From: Tretioscincus oriximinensis
Taxonomy: Eukaryota; Chordata; Lepidosauria; Squamata; Gymnophthalmidae
Reading direction: 5' to 3'
DNA: 64,000 nt
NCBI GenBank assembly: GCA_022410635.1
Contig: JAJVDF010000046.1
Coordinates: 330,915-394,914 of the forward strand
A program made the translations under genes and the position numbers. The notes beneath the pieces are model-generated. The model was not told where the DNA came from. It saw only the letters and a list, made by a program, of their open reading frames with translations, and searched no databases. Below, piece by piece: positions 33,960 to 64,000 of the stretch; position 1 is the stretch's first letter; each line of letters begins with the position of its first letter.

Positions 33960-36930
33960 CTCTGCCGTTGTACTGTATTCTGTTAAATTTTAGGCGCAGC
34001 TACATCAAGGTGATCCAGTTAATTCATTTCCACTAAGAAGCTGCAGGTTTTGTTCTTATTTCCATGATCGTTATGTAGATGGTCTTGGATTGAATAGGGA
34101 TTGAGGATTGAATGATAGGCTTATCTTTTCTCCCTTTGGTATGGTAACAGGAGCCAGATAAACTCTTGAGGCGTCTTCATTAGACTTCTAGGTTATCTTG
34201 ACCATGTTTCCAAGCTAGAGAGCCTTGTGCTATGCATAAATGAAAACGTACCCTTGGCAAATGGCACGTACTCATAAATGTAACACACATTCCGTGGTAA
34301 TCTATCAAGCAGAAAATTGTTTAGCATTTAGAATTTTTTATTTAATGTCTGGGTGTATTTTAGTTGGCCTACGAACATCATTGCAAGTTCATTTAGACCA
34401 GGGAAAAGTCACAAAATGGAATCTTTCCCTCTTGTATTCTCCCCTATAACCCTTTTCAGTTACAAAAATCTTGGGGGAGGGGAATAGATGCCCAAAGAAG
34501 TGAGGAAACCGCCTTCTTTCCAGCTGTTGCTGATCATTGATTAGATTAATTGGGGAGCTTGGGAGTTATAGTTCAGTAACATCTGGTAAGTCACTGTCTA
34601 TTTGCCCCTGCTCTAAGGAAAAACTTTCTGTTTTTATTAAGGTACAGATTGCTTGGTGGAGCTGATATTTTCAAAACAATCTCATAAGGGCAGCTGTGAG
34701 GATGGTGTGATTTTTGAGGCAACTGGAAAATCTTTTCTGGGAAAGAAAACTTCTAGAAAATACAAAACGGGATTCCTTAAATAACTTGAATTTCCGTATG
34801 GCAGATGTATAGGGGTATAAGTTGAACATTGGAGGAGGAGAAATTTCAACAAGGAAACTAGTTAGTTAAAGACACGATGGCCTCCTTTTAGTAAAGGCTT
34901 CCAGACTGAGGCTGGATAGTAAGATTTAAAATGTCCAACAAGGCACCTGAACTATTCAAGAGTATACAGACTGATTCCAGAAAATTTCAGAAAACACCCT
35001 ATAAAATGTGTAAAGCACCTGACTGCAATCTACAGTTTAGTCTGTCTTCCATTTCTTAATAAGGCTTTACCACCAAAGCCCCTAGATAAAGTATACTGAA
35101 TCCACTTTGGATCCGTATTTCTTATTAAATTATTTATACATTAATCATAAACCTTCGAGGAGGTTATTAATTAAATCATTTCTCTCCAGCTTAAATTTTA
35201 AAACTGATCTTGCATCAGCATGATTTTTCTTATGTATCTCAAATATGCAATGTTAGATGAATGCCAGATGGTGTCTCGGCAGGTATATGAGATGCCTTGA
35301 AAGGACATGCAAGTTTTCATTATGCTTTCTGCCAAAGGGATTTGAGTGTCCCTCCAAGACAAAATAAAGTGCATGAGGGATAACTCTGGCCATTCATTAC
35401 ATATAGGATCTTGCTGCAGTAAAAATGAACCACTTTTTGCCCAAGATACAATACAGTGTCATAATTTTAGTTTTTGACATGTAAGAAATACCAGAATATA
35501 GTGAAACATAGAAATGTTTATTGCTGTTCAGAGCGAATCCTAGCAGTAGAATATCACATTCACAAGGCACTTTAATCGCAAAAATGCGTGTTTATCAGTT
35601 ATAGCATACATTCCAGTCACGGTTGCAATAAATATGCCTATAAAATAGTATATTTTTTAAAAAATCAAAAGGAATAGTGCCCAATATATGTTGATTATGG
35701 ACATATTTTTGAAGAGTAAAGAAAAGAAAAACATAGAAAAACGTTAGATACCAAGTAAATTATAAAACGGCAAGAATTCTTTCAAATTCCCTTCCAGAGG
35801 GTTTGAATGAAAAAGGCACTATCCACTCCATCAGTGCAGTTCATCGAAGATTGAGTCTGGCATTCCGAGCAAGTTCAGTTGTGCTGCTCAGGAGCTGGTG
35901 ATCACCTTGAAAATCTTAACATTGTATTTTTATTTTATCCTAAGTATTTGAACAGGTGAGAAGCTGGAACATTGAAGAAAAAAAGGATTTGCAAATACGT
36001 TTTCAGCCCTAAAAACAAATATTTTCATTTTGTTACAGGAATCACAATTTTTCCAAAGAAAATTCTAAAACAAGGCAGAATTTTTTTTTCATAAGAAACA
36101 CATTTTACAAAGTTCTTGTCCTTAACTTCGATAAAGCTAGATTATGGGAGAAATGTATTGAATGCGTAGGTCACCTATTGGGTGATTGATTCAGTTCTCC
36201 AGATATGGAAGAAGAGGTGATTGTTAAATTTATATTATGAAAATCACTCTCATAATAGAAATCCATTCTGATGCCATAAGGCAAAGATGTTCTTCGCATT
36301 CCAGGGACATCTTTAAATGGTGGGTAGAACAACTCCCAGAAAAGCAGCAAGTGACAGGTTTGATTGCTCAATTTCTTTCCAGAAGAAGAAGGACACTGGA
36401 TATTCAGCATCAACAGAATTATCACCTGGTTCAGTACCACTAACTCCTGGCTAAACTCTGCAGTTTTCTAGGCAGAGATAAAGAAATGGTTTGTCATTGT
36501 CTGCTTCTGAAGAGAAATTAAGAGATTGGACTGACATCTAATAAATATTTGTCTTTCTCTTCTTTTACAAGAAGTTACAAAGGAAAGAAAGTATTCTGTC
36601 CCACTCAGCTTCTGCTTTGTCAACTCAGCCCAACTAAACTTAGTCTTCCTGTTTTGTTAACTCGACATTATGCATAAATTTTACAGTAAACTTGTACATA
36701 GTTCTGTTTTTGTGCTCCAAATCACATTATCCTGTATACAAATCGAAAAGCTAATGTGGTATTATTGAACTTAATTTAAGCAACTGCTTATCTTAAAGGA
36801 AGTCTGACCCCATCCTTTTTGCATGATTGGACAACACCAGACTCTGTAACGTGAACTTAAAAATATTATATATATTGGCTCTATGGTATTTTGGGATTTG
36901 TTGAAGCTTTTTTAAATCTCCATTTTAGGT
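33960..36930. other. Convergent intergenic DNA, nothing recognised
   Basis: AT-rich sequence between the two converging genes. I see no exon, RNA gene or clear transposon boundary. Confidence 0.5.
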
Positions 36931-36934
36931 TTTT

Positions 36935-37520
36935 AAAATTTTGTATCCTGCCCAAAATAACGAAAGATTAAAACGATCAAGAAAAAGTGGACAAAGGTAA
37001 ACAAAGCAAACAAATACAAAATAAAATATGCAGCTACATGTTGAGAGAAGAAAAAGAAAATAGGAAATAAAGCCTGAAAATGGATATATATTTAAAGAGG
37101 CTCTAAATAGCAACCAAGGAAAGTTTTTGGCATATCTCCAAGGTAAGGCTGTTGCAGAGCCAAGTGTAAATCACTAACAAGGTCCTCTGTTTTGTGATGG
37201 ATCCATGAGCTTCATGGGGAGAAAGGCAACAGGAGCCTGTAGCCTTAAGGACAGGTGATTGAAGGTTGTGAGCCGGGCAATTGCTTCATATTTCGTCACT
37301 GCCATGGGAATAGCATGTCTTTTTGTAGCCAGTGAGAGCCTAATCCATGCCTGCAACCATTTGTGCTTAAAATGGTTTCCCAAGCTTCCATTGGGAAAGG
37401 GACCACCAGGAGTGTTTCAAGTGAAGATTATAGCTGATAGATATGACTGTAAAGAGGGAGTATTCTGCAGATATTTGGGACCCAAGTCATTAGGGCTACA
37501 TTTCTACCTGTCCATTTCCT
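36935..37520 (-). repeat. Degraded L2-like LINE fragment
   Basis: It has pieces of the L2 3' text: 'tttgtatcctgcccaaaa' near 36940 and 'gatatttgggacccaagtca' near 37470. Long open frames here are non-coding by context. Confidence 0.5.
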
Positions 37521-38463
37521 CCGCTCTGCAAATGCTTAAAAAGTGGGGCTGTCTGTCCCCATTTTACTTGCCATTCAGCTGCTGCCTCGTTTGGAAGAGA
37601 AGGCCCATTAGGCACTGCTGTGCTTCCCTAACTACAACCCCCAGAATTCCATGCAATCCCGCCTGCTTGTCTGCACGGACAAGAGCCAATGAAATCTTTA
37701 GAAATCTATACAATTTGCATAAACCCAGCCCTCCAGTCCTCCGGAGAGATTTTTCTTTAGCACTTTAAAAGGAAGGCCCTGCCCACATGGACCCTTGTTC
37801 TGGGTAGAGTCTCGAAGGCTTGTGAAAATTGCATGTTATGAGGAGGATGTTTACTGCATTCTAAAGGTTTTTAAAGCACATAGAAGGATGGACACTCGTG
37901 AATCCTTCAGACAGAAGGTAAACTTGCCTCCAAAGTGCAGGAAATAAAATGTGGGGATCAGGCCTAAGACTTTAGAAGTCACGATTGTAACTTCACATTA
38001 GATCTAGAAACAAGCCATGGGTTTGGGGTGGGTTTTTTTTTTAGGATTGCAGTATTTTGGAAATGGCCAGAACTTTAAGTCTACCTGCAGTTGTTCAACT
38101 AACTCTAATTCCAGACCGTCTTCAAAACCTGCCTCAAACATTGTTGTAATCTACTCTTGAGATGATAAGACCTTGAATCACAGTAGCAGAAAAACTCCAT
38201 CAAAGCAAGGCCTCAACTGCTTGGACAGACATAAGCACGTTTTGCTACTTCAACTACCAGAGCTTCAGATAAAAGATGTGTATTCAACAATACACTCAAT
38301 CTCCAAAATCAATTTGTGGGATGAGGGAGGTGATTATGACTTCCCCATCTTGTCTAACCTACCTACTTTCATTAAGATATTGCACAAGCTTGGGATATAT
38401 AAATCTTCTCTGGATTCAGTTTCAATCTGTTGGACATCAACCCATCACTTCCATGACATAGGG

Positions 38464-38860
38464 TGCGTGCACACAGCTATTTTCTTACTCAATCGGCGCG
38501 AGATGAGGGAGGTTTGGGCACACGTGATAAGTATTTGTCAGCTCTGTCACAAAATGTTACCCAGAACTAGGCTCCGTGTGGATGGGTCCAGCAGTACACG
38601 GCCGCCTCCACCTCCTCTTGTTCTAGCAGAATTTCCTCTAGCCAGACCTCCGCCTGATTTTGGCTGCTGCTGCTGACAGACTGGTTTCAAGGAGGCAAAT
38701 GATTGTCCAACAATGGCAGCAGCAGCCCCCGAAAGCAGGCAGGGGGGCGTTTGTGCACGAGATTGCTATATTCCAGAATATAGCTTCATGTGCACAAACA
38801 CAATTGTTAATATTCCGGAATATAGTTTTATTCTGGTTTTTAGCTTGTCGTGTGCACGCA
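38464..38860. mobile_element. Nonautonomous DNA element with terminal inverted repeats
   Basis: tgcgtgcacacagcta at 38464-38479 is inverted, with a 4-bp insertion, at 38841-38860. Internal palindromic blocks include aatattccggaatat near 38810. About 400 bp long, with no transposase. A 167-codon open frame overlapping it has no family features. Confidence 0.65.
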
Positions 38861-39902
38861 GGCATAGTTGTTCAGAGTCTGAACAGCCACACCCAATTTA
38901 GATGGGATTAAAATACTGATATTTCATTAGTACTTCTCATTCCAAAGATTCCAATTCTGCCAGTAGCCTTATATATGTATGTATGAAAAGTGAAGGAAAC
39001 AAAATCAATCTCTGAAGGCTTCCATGAGGAAGTTCTTACGAAGAAGTACAAAACTTTTCCATGATTATTTTTTTAACTCTAACACAACAGAAGCTATGGA
39101 ACCATAGAAGAATAATGCCACCAAGGCCCAAATACCATAACCGATTCAGTACAACACTCTGGCTGCTGAGAGGTCTAGGGTGTAATCCTGCCACATTTAC
39201 CTTAGCATAAGCAATACTGAATCTAACAAGAGTCGTATGTCAGTAAACTTGCGTATGTACAAAGAGATGCATTGAGCGAAGAAGGTCGATGTGAGTGCAG
39301 TGATTTCAGGATACTAAATCACATGCCTTTGATGGACGCTTCAAGTGCTTTTACAACAGATTTGAACTACAGCAGTAAGATTCAGGGGAAAGGAGGCTTC
39401 ATGTTAAACTAAGCTTCATCAACTTCATAGCATGCCCCTCCACCCTGGTGCAGAAGTCTTTGAACACAATATCAGATTCAATACAAAATCTCATTGACCC
39501 AAATGCCCAAAGCTTCTTTGGGCATATAAATATCTTGCATTCTGACACCTAGGTTTTCACCTTAGAATAATCAAAGCCTCGCCCAAAGCCTCGATGTGGT
39601 TTATTGTAACTGCAATTTTTCTAAATAGTGAGAAGATTAAGTACCAGATACTGGTAGATTATAAATGACCTATTTCATGCCTATGATGACTACAAGACTT
39701 GAATTTATGATTAGAAATCCAATTCTTTTAAGGTTTTCTTCTGGTCAATTAAAACTGGAATTCTTTAAAAACAGCAGTCTTATATCTAAGACTCTCAAAG
39801 CAAGCTATTATCCATGCCAGAAATACAGGCAGTAGCAGAATATTTGTTCCAAACGTTGAAATTTCCAGGAACTTTCAAAAATAGACAAACAGCAACTATA
39901 GG

Positions 39903-40243
39903 TGAAGAAGAAGAAAAGAAGAAGAAGAAGAAGAAGAAGAAGAAGAAGAACTGAGTTCTTATACCCTGCTTTTCTCACCTTTCAAAGGGACTCAAAGCAG
40001 CTTACATGGGTATTTTTGCCCAAAGGCTTACATTCTATCTTCTCCACCAGGTTGTGGTGGTTCCCATGTATCTACTTGCAGTCAGTTGCAATTTCTTGCA
40101 ATTTATGCTTTTGAATAGCTGGGTTTGCTAGAGCTACAGGCTAGTGGAAGGTGCTCACCCTCCCCACGTCTGACACAGGGCTTTGAAACCCCATCTTCCA
40201 GATGAGAGATGGATTCCTTAGTGACTCAGCTATCCATGCCTGC
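39903..40243 (-). mobile_element. Sauria-like SINE, reverse orientation
   Basis: A (GAA)n run on the plus strand, then the reverse complement of the 6345-6657 element, ending at the tRNA-like head near 40243. Confidence 0.75.
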
Positions 40244-40249
40244 TAATGA

Positions 40250-42000
40250 TAAAAGGTAATGATAGTAACATTCATAGTACAGTAGGGTATTCAAGATGTC
40301 TTGTATATTTGTAACAAGACACCTGCAAATTAGATCAGTATTAATAGACTTACAGTGCAGTTGGATGGCTATTGCCATGAGAACCACAATCTAGAAAAAC
40401 TGCCTAGTGCAATTGTGACATAGACAGCTTCCTAATTCTTAGGTCACCATTGAGCCATTACATGCTACCAGCATTTCAGTGTGAGGCTCAGATTAACCAG
40501 TGCTATGGGCCACTTGCCAGGCAGCAGTGTATAAGCAGTTCACTCCCTACCAATTGCTTAGAGGGGACTATTGGATGCATCACTTGACAAACCTGAGGTC
40601 CTCAAAGCTCCTGTAATGACTCACAAGTAGGTGAGTCTCACTGAAAAGGTATGAGAAATTATTCTTGGTCAGAAGTGCGGCATCACCCTTCTCAATCTCT
40701 CAATGGGCAGGGCTACATTGCACTTTCATACGACATCATATATGTACGCAATGTTGTTTTGCAGGTGCAGAGGCAAACTCAGGCTGTGCATCATGAATAT
40801 GCATGATGAAACATGATGCCATCATGCACATTATGGAAACAGTAGTAATTGTGGCAGCTGTGCTTCCAGTGAAGTGAGTTCTTCACACCTATGCAATATA
40901 TGCTGAAGGAAACTCAGATGTTTGGGTGAGACGCCTGGTAGCTCTGCATCTCTCTAAGCCGTCTGTAAGAAGGCAGCTTCTTATGGACTGCAGTTCAGTA
41001 TATTTTGTTCTTAATTACGTGGGAATTTGCATTGAGCCTTATTCTGTGTTATGCTTGAAATTGGAATCCAACACCCACATACTTATATTGACTAAGCTAA
41101 GCCCTGACTGGGGCCTGCCAGAGTTGACACTGCCATATGGATGGCCTGAGCTATAGCCCAGAATAAGGCCCAGTTTGAATTCACCCTATGATAAGCACGT
41201 GTTAGCGTTCATTTTTCAGATAGTATGACAGAAACCTACAATATAGATTAGCAAATCATTTTAGTACTGTTAATTAAAACTATCTGCATTTTCTCTTAAG
41301 CATGGGATTTGGCAAAGCCTACAGAATGTGCCCCCATTTTCTAACCTTCCCAACATTTATCTAAATTCTAACGATTGAATAAAAATGGGAGGTTTAAAAA
41401 TGAGAAGTAGAAGGTTGAAAAAAACAAACACTTTTAATTCAGAGAGAATTCATGTCCCGCATGATTCTCTTTTCCCATAGCAACTTCACGCTGGGCTTTC
41501 CTTCTGACAGAGAAAGCTGGTTTTGTTACCTGAATTAAGAAATTATTTAGTTGTAAGGTTAAGAAACAAGCTGGCACTGAGTGTAAACATTCTGAGGTAA
41601 CTGTACTTGAGTCTCCAATTTCTTTTCAGTAGCAAATTGTTAATCTGAAAAGAATTTAAGGCAAAGAAGATCGTGTACAATGATGGCTCTTTAGTGGCCT
41701 ACTTCAGCTCTGTTAAAACAAACCTTACTATGGATCTCTAACAATTGCTGAGGATTCAAGTCCTATGGAAGAAAAAAAAGAAAGACCTCCATTGTGTGAT
41801 CCAGAACATCCCTGAAACCCCACTAGCTGGACTGGACTCACAAAGGATGTTGAGCAATGGTGAAAACGTTATCTTTAAGGGACTAAAACAGATTAACTTC
41901 ATAAACAAAAAAGTGGACTGCAGCTTTTCAACACTGTATTAACAGTGTTTTCTGTTACTTAGGGAGCTATTTGCCTGTAAATTTTTAAATCAAGTACAAA
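40250..42000. other. Distal PAPSS2 3' flank, mostly featureless
   Basis: A type B inverted-repeat relative lies at about 41095-41175. attaaa on the minus strand near 41429-41434 is one candidate PAPSS2 poly(A) signal. Otherwise nothing is recognised. Confidence 0.4.
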
Positions 42001-42004
42001 AATG

Positions 42005-42074
42005 CTTCATTTTTATTATTTATTTTTATTTATTTATATTTATACCCCGCCCCATATCCAAAGGTCTCATACCT
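42005..42074 (-). repeat. L2 3' tail fragment
   Basis: ATTT repeats followed by 'tataccccgccccatatcc', the reverse of the L2 terminus. Confidence 0.6.
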
Positions 42075-42098
42075 GGCGTTTGTTGTTTTACTAACAAA

Positions 42099-42252
42099 CG
42101 CCGAGGGGATCTGATGAATTTGTTATAGTGAATTTTTGTTATAACGAAACCCATTGTGTCCATAAGGTATCATTGTGCGTGTTCCCCTGGGACTTTCAAA
42201 TTTGTCTATTATACTGCAAATTTTGTTATATCAGGATTCTTTATAACAGGTT
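42099..42252. mobile_element. Inverted-repeat DNA element (type C), second copy
   Basis: It is in reverse orientation relative to 20277-20450, ends 'tataacagg', and shares several 12-16 bp blocks with that copy. A 10-bp perfect hairpin (ggcgtttgtt / aacaaacgcc, 42075-42102) sits at its left edge. Confidence 0.55.
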
Positions 42253-42817
42253 TTTTTCTGTATTGTAACTTTGCCTCAGATATCGAAACATCTTGGGCCA
42301 ACATTATCAGCACCCAAGAAGCTTCCTGGGATAGTTAGCAGAAAACTGGTGTGAAATTTGCATTTGGGCACACCTTCCTTTTTAGAGATGCTCAGAGCGC
42401 AGAATTAAGGGAACTACATGGCTGAGTCGGAGATGCTAAGTTTCCAGCTTGTCTTTTATAGCTAACAAAATATATCTAACTACGGTAAAAGCACGGAAAA
42501 GAAACAAATATAGGCAACAATTTTTAGTGTCCTGCCCAATTGAGATATTAATTTCTTATAGAAATCCCTTTTTCAAAACTAGCAATAGAGGAAATATGGC
42601 TTTTGGACTCCAGTAATGCACAATAACATCTTTGCTGTGATTTTCCTTTGAAATGAAGAGGAGATTCCCTAGTCATTTCATACAGAAAAATAGGAAGAAA
42701 ATGCCCATAAATAGAGTAGAAAACATTCTTAAGTACAGTAGAGGAATTACAATAGCATACAATTCAATTGGCAGAGCTGAGTTTTAAGATAAAAGACCTT
42801 CTTGGTTTGAAACAGAA

Positions 42818-60938
<18,121 letters not shown>

Positions 60939-63900
60939 CTGTTCACAGAAACAAGAATAAGGGGACATGAAAAATATTTTTACTGTTTCTGATTATAATA
61001 AAAAACAATATTTGAATCTAACTACAGTTTGCATAAGCAATAATGCAATAAATGAACAAGGAAAACGTAACCATTGAGTCATCCAAAGTGTGTCTGTGCA
61101 AACACAAACTCACATCTACAAATGTGAGTAAATAGCCATTTTTATCGTCTCAAAAATCTCCAGCTTTAGAAGTACTTTAAAAATAACATTCTGAGGGTCT
61201 TTCTACACTTCTCATGCCAAACTTCGTCTATAAGCATTGAACAAAATGAGCCCCACTGGTCCAGATCATGGCAAGGCATGTTTGGAAGAAAACTGTGCGT
61301 ACAAAAAACTGACCAAAGCATGCATGAACTTAGAACACAATCTCCAAGTGCTCTGACAGAGTTCCTAACTTCAGCATTCCTAGGGGGACCTATCTAATAA
61401 CAGGAGACATATTATGTCAAGTTCCCAGATAGTCTGGAAGAATCAAGGAATACCTTTTGCATGGTTTTGTGATTCAGATTGATCCAAACTAGTACACAAG
61501 TGAACTAGTTTAATCAGATCCATTTTAATCCAGTTTAAGGACTTCCTTACATACTAGCCAGAACTGCTCTGAAACTCAATAATGTCCCTCATTTTGGACA
61601 CCTATACCAGCACACCCATCATTCCACTGTGGATGGGGGAGGGCTGAGGGTTCAGGATTTCTCTCTGCTGTGTTGGCATGCAGAAAGAAGGGTTTGAGGA
61701 GGGCTGGATGCCACACTATACCATACTGCCATTAACCATGAAAAAGTTCCCCTTTCTCAGAACAAAATCTCAAAGACTGGGTCTCTGCACAGCTTTAGGT
61801 CTCTATGCAACAATAAAAATAAGCTGAAATTTAATTTTAAACAATCCTGAAAAACTGAAAACTGGCAAGTGGACTCCATGCAGTAAAGTCAAACGTTTTC
61901 CCCCTGCAAAGACCTTTATAATGTTCGTGTGACTCACACCTTTTGGAAGCTGAAATTTAAGATTTTCACAACGAGTAAATGTCCTCACAGTCAGTGGACC
62001 ACATTTTCGTATGAGAGACAAGGTAAAATGTATACATTCATGTAACCAGATGGAAAAGAGGTCATCAGATTCAGGTAGCATCACAAACTGTATTTGCTGG
62101 AATTTTCTTTTCCACAGATTGTTTGCAGGAAAGGAACCTAGTTCATGTGTTGTTTTGGTACTTAGTCACACTACTCTGAATATTCACGAAGACCCTTGAG
62201 AAAGAGTCTTAGTGAACCCAGCAAAGCGGCAGGAAAAGTTGATTCCTGGCAAGTACATCTGTTCATGTGAAAAAGCTGTTGCTCAGCCTCTAGCACCAGT
62301 TGCAGGAAGGAAAAGGTCAGGAAGAAAGGAGACTTTCAGGAATGTTTTCACTTCCTGAATTTCATTTTTTTTTTTAAATTGACCCTTGGATCACCTCTTG
62401 GAATGCAAAGCACAGTCGTTTTTGTTGTATTTTTTTATATAAAGAAAATAAGTTTTTGCTTATCTTGTCTTGTATGAAATCATTCATAGGACACATACTC
62501 CCATAGCAAACTTCAGCCCCCAAGAAGAACGCTTGTCAGATACAATCACTTATCCAGAACAATATTGCTAGAAAAGTATTTTTTTCACCCAGAGGGTCAT
62601 CGGCCTGTGGAATTTACTACCAGAAGAGCTGGTGTTAGCTAAAGCCTAGATAGCTTTAAGATAGGATTAGAGAAGTTCATGGACACCAAGGGTATAAATA
62701 GCTACTAGGATGGATCTCTTGATACTACCTCCAAAATGGAGCAACAGACATTATTGTTGTAGTACCATTTGCAGGGAGTCAAGAACAGGTGAGGGTTCTA
62801 TCTTCTTCTACTTGAGACTTCCTAAGTGCAATTGGTGCATATAGCAACTGGATGAGCTCTAGCCCGATCCAGCAGGGCTCCTCTTACATTCTTATGTTCT
62901 AATAAACTCTGTAGGTTGGATTGCAATCCTTTTCAGCCTGCATTGCACAATGCATTATTGTACATGAGGTCACACTGCAAGTTCTCAGATAGTCTTGAAC
63001 AACGAAGGCAAGTCTATTCCGAAAGTTCATGATGCCTATCTTTTTCTTGTTAGTCTCTAAAGTGTTACAAGACCCCCTTGTTCAAATACTGAACTATTGG
63101 CATTATTAAAACATTTTTTTAAAAGCTGAGTTATGAGAATACTTCCTGGGACACATTCCAAATTTAAACTACAAGTAAAATCTTTGAAGTATAGTAACTT
63201 TTATTCTGTCCATGTTACAAATTATGAACAATGGATGATGCATGTTGGAACAACTGGCTAGAAAATATAGAGCCACATTTTTTTGATCCCGGCATCTCCC
63301 TTGAAAAAGATAACAGCAAATTATTTCTGTATCCTTGAACCAATTAGGTTCATCGGAACATCAGCACATAAATTCATTGGGAGAGCCTTCTATTTATTCC
63401 TGAATTTATCACAGAATGTAGCAACTGAACTAAACCAGAGGGAAAACCTCCCCTCTCCCCAATTTAATCTAATTCTTCAGAACTGGGTTAAAAGTGGGTA
63501 TCAGAGCAGAAGCACCATAGTGAGGTTTCTTTATTTTTTAAGCTGCACTGCTCGTACATTTCAGTATGACCAAGAAACAAACCCTAGTTGTGAGCACTGA
63601 TTCGCCAAATAGAAGGCTATGTGGACAAAAACTAAGCAGAGTCATTCATAAAATTCACACAGCAGAACAACGAGAGGAATAACGAGTGCAGTGATTGGAA
63701 GATATGAAAAATCTGCTCACTCAGTAACATGTATGAGAAAGTTCCCTTTGGGTTTATAATTTCTCTGATCCTTTGCCATAGAGGATCTTTTGAACCACAT
63801 CGTTATCACAGAACATTCAAAATATCATTTCGTCTGAATCAAAAGACTTTTGAGTTGCTATTGTATGAGATTGATTATGAATAACTCCCAGAGAAAGCGG

Positions 63901-64000
63901 GAACTGTTAGCATAATCTAGTATTCAAAACAACAGGTAGATAGGAATCAGAGGGGAAAGAGAAAGACCATTGGTCACTGCCAAGACTGGAGAGGTCCACT
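60939..64000 (-). other. PAPSS2: PAPSS2 intron 1 (partial), no exon 1 found
   Basis: No short ATG exon with a suitable donor and no CpG island is seen, so the promoter probably lies beyond the right edge. A CR1 piece is at 62576-62903. The rest is unrecognised AT-rich DNA. Confidence 0.6.
62576..62903 (+). mobile_element. CR1-like LINE 3' fragment
   Basis: It reads 'ttttttcacccagagggtca' through 'ctcctcttacattcttatgt', the same 3' block as 48770-49170 with substitutions and small deletions. Confidence 0.7.

Larger units (their letters stand above)
30386..33960 (+). other. ATAD1: ATAD1 3' UTR region, end not determined
   Basis: No clear single end is visible. Candidate poly(A) signals are attaaa at 31337-31342 and 31776-31781, and aataaa at 33930-33935. 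The last is followed by a GT-rich stretch. A SINE (31841) and a CR1 piece (33127) lie inside, so if the distal signal is used the UTR would contain them. Confidence 0.35.

Noticed and set aside
37259..37768. 169-codon open frame between the genes
   Set aside because: It overlaps degraded L2-like sequence and has no family signature or supporting gene structure.
38173..38676. 167-codon open frame
   Set aside because: It runs into an inverted-repeat DNA element. The Pro-rich end comes from that element, and no domain is visible.

Overview
This window is vertebrate nuclear DNA, most likely from a squamate reptile. It is AT-rich, intron-dense and full of L2 and CR1 LINE fragments, tRNA-derived Sauria-like SINEs with (TTC)n tails, and short inverted-repeat DNA elements. 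It is draft-quality: there are many single N bases and one 891-bp N gap at 10220-11110. I found no bacterial, CRISPR or viral gene content.

There are two protein-coding genes in tail-to-tail orientation. ATAD1 (Msp1/Thorase, a mitochondrial and peroxisomal outer-membrane AAA+ extractase) is on the + strand. It has a CpG-island promoter near 8.86-9.56 kb, a probable noncoding first exon ending at 9451, and nine coding exons from 15946 to 30385. These join in phase to give 361 residues, the same length as human. PAPSS2 (bifunctional APS kinase / ATP sulfurylase, PAPS synthesis) is on the - strand. Eleven coding exons lie between 60938 and 42818 and encode 605 residues. Only the short exon carrying the start codon (about 10 residues in human) is missing, presumably beyond the right edge. 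The PAPSS2-ATAD1 pairing and its convergent orientation match the mammalian arrangement next to PTEN; PTEN itself is not in the window.

Layout: 1-8.8 kb is intergenic DNA with old LINE pieces, one SINE and a cluster of inverted-repeat elements just before the promoter. 8.9-30.4 kb is ATAD1. 30.4-42.8 kb holds the two 3' UTRs and the convergent intergenic space. 42.8-60.9 kb is PAPSS2. 60.9-64 kb is PAPSS2 intron 1 with a CR1 fragment and no recognised exon.

No new gene system was found. The observations most worth a second look concern repeats and gene structure: an L2 insertion ending about 10 nt from the PAPSS2 exon 9 splice donor; an inverted L2 pair in the same intron; a duplicated composite element just upstream of the ATAD1 CpG island; a foldback element whose 14-bp target-site duplication brackets the assembly gap; a pogo-like element with an internal 42-bp triplication; and loss of the reading frame that in mammals gives the five-residue insert of PAPSS2 isoform b.
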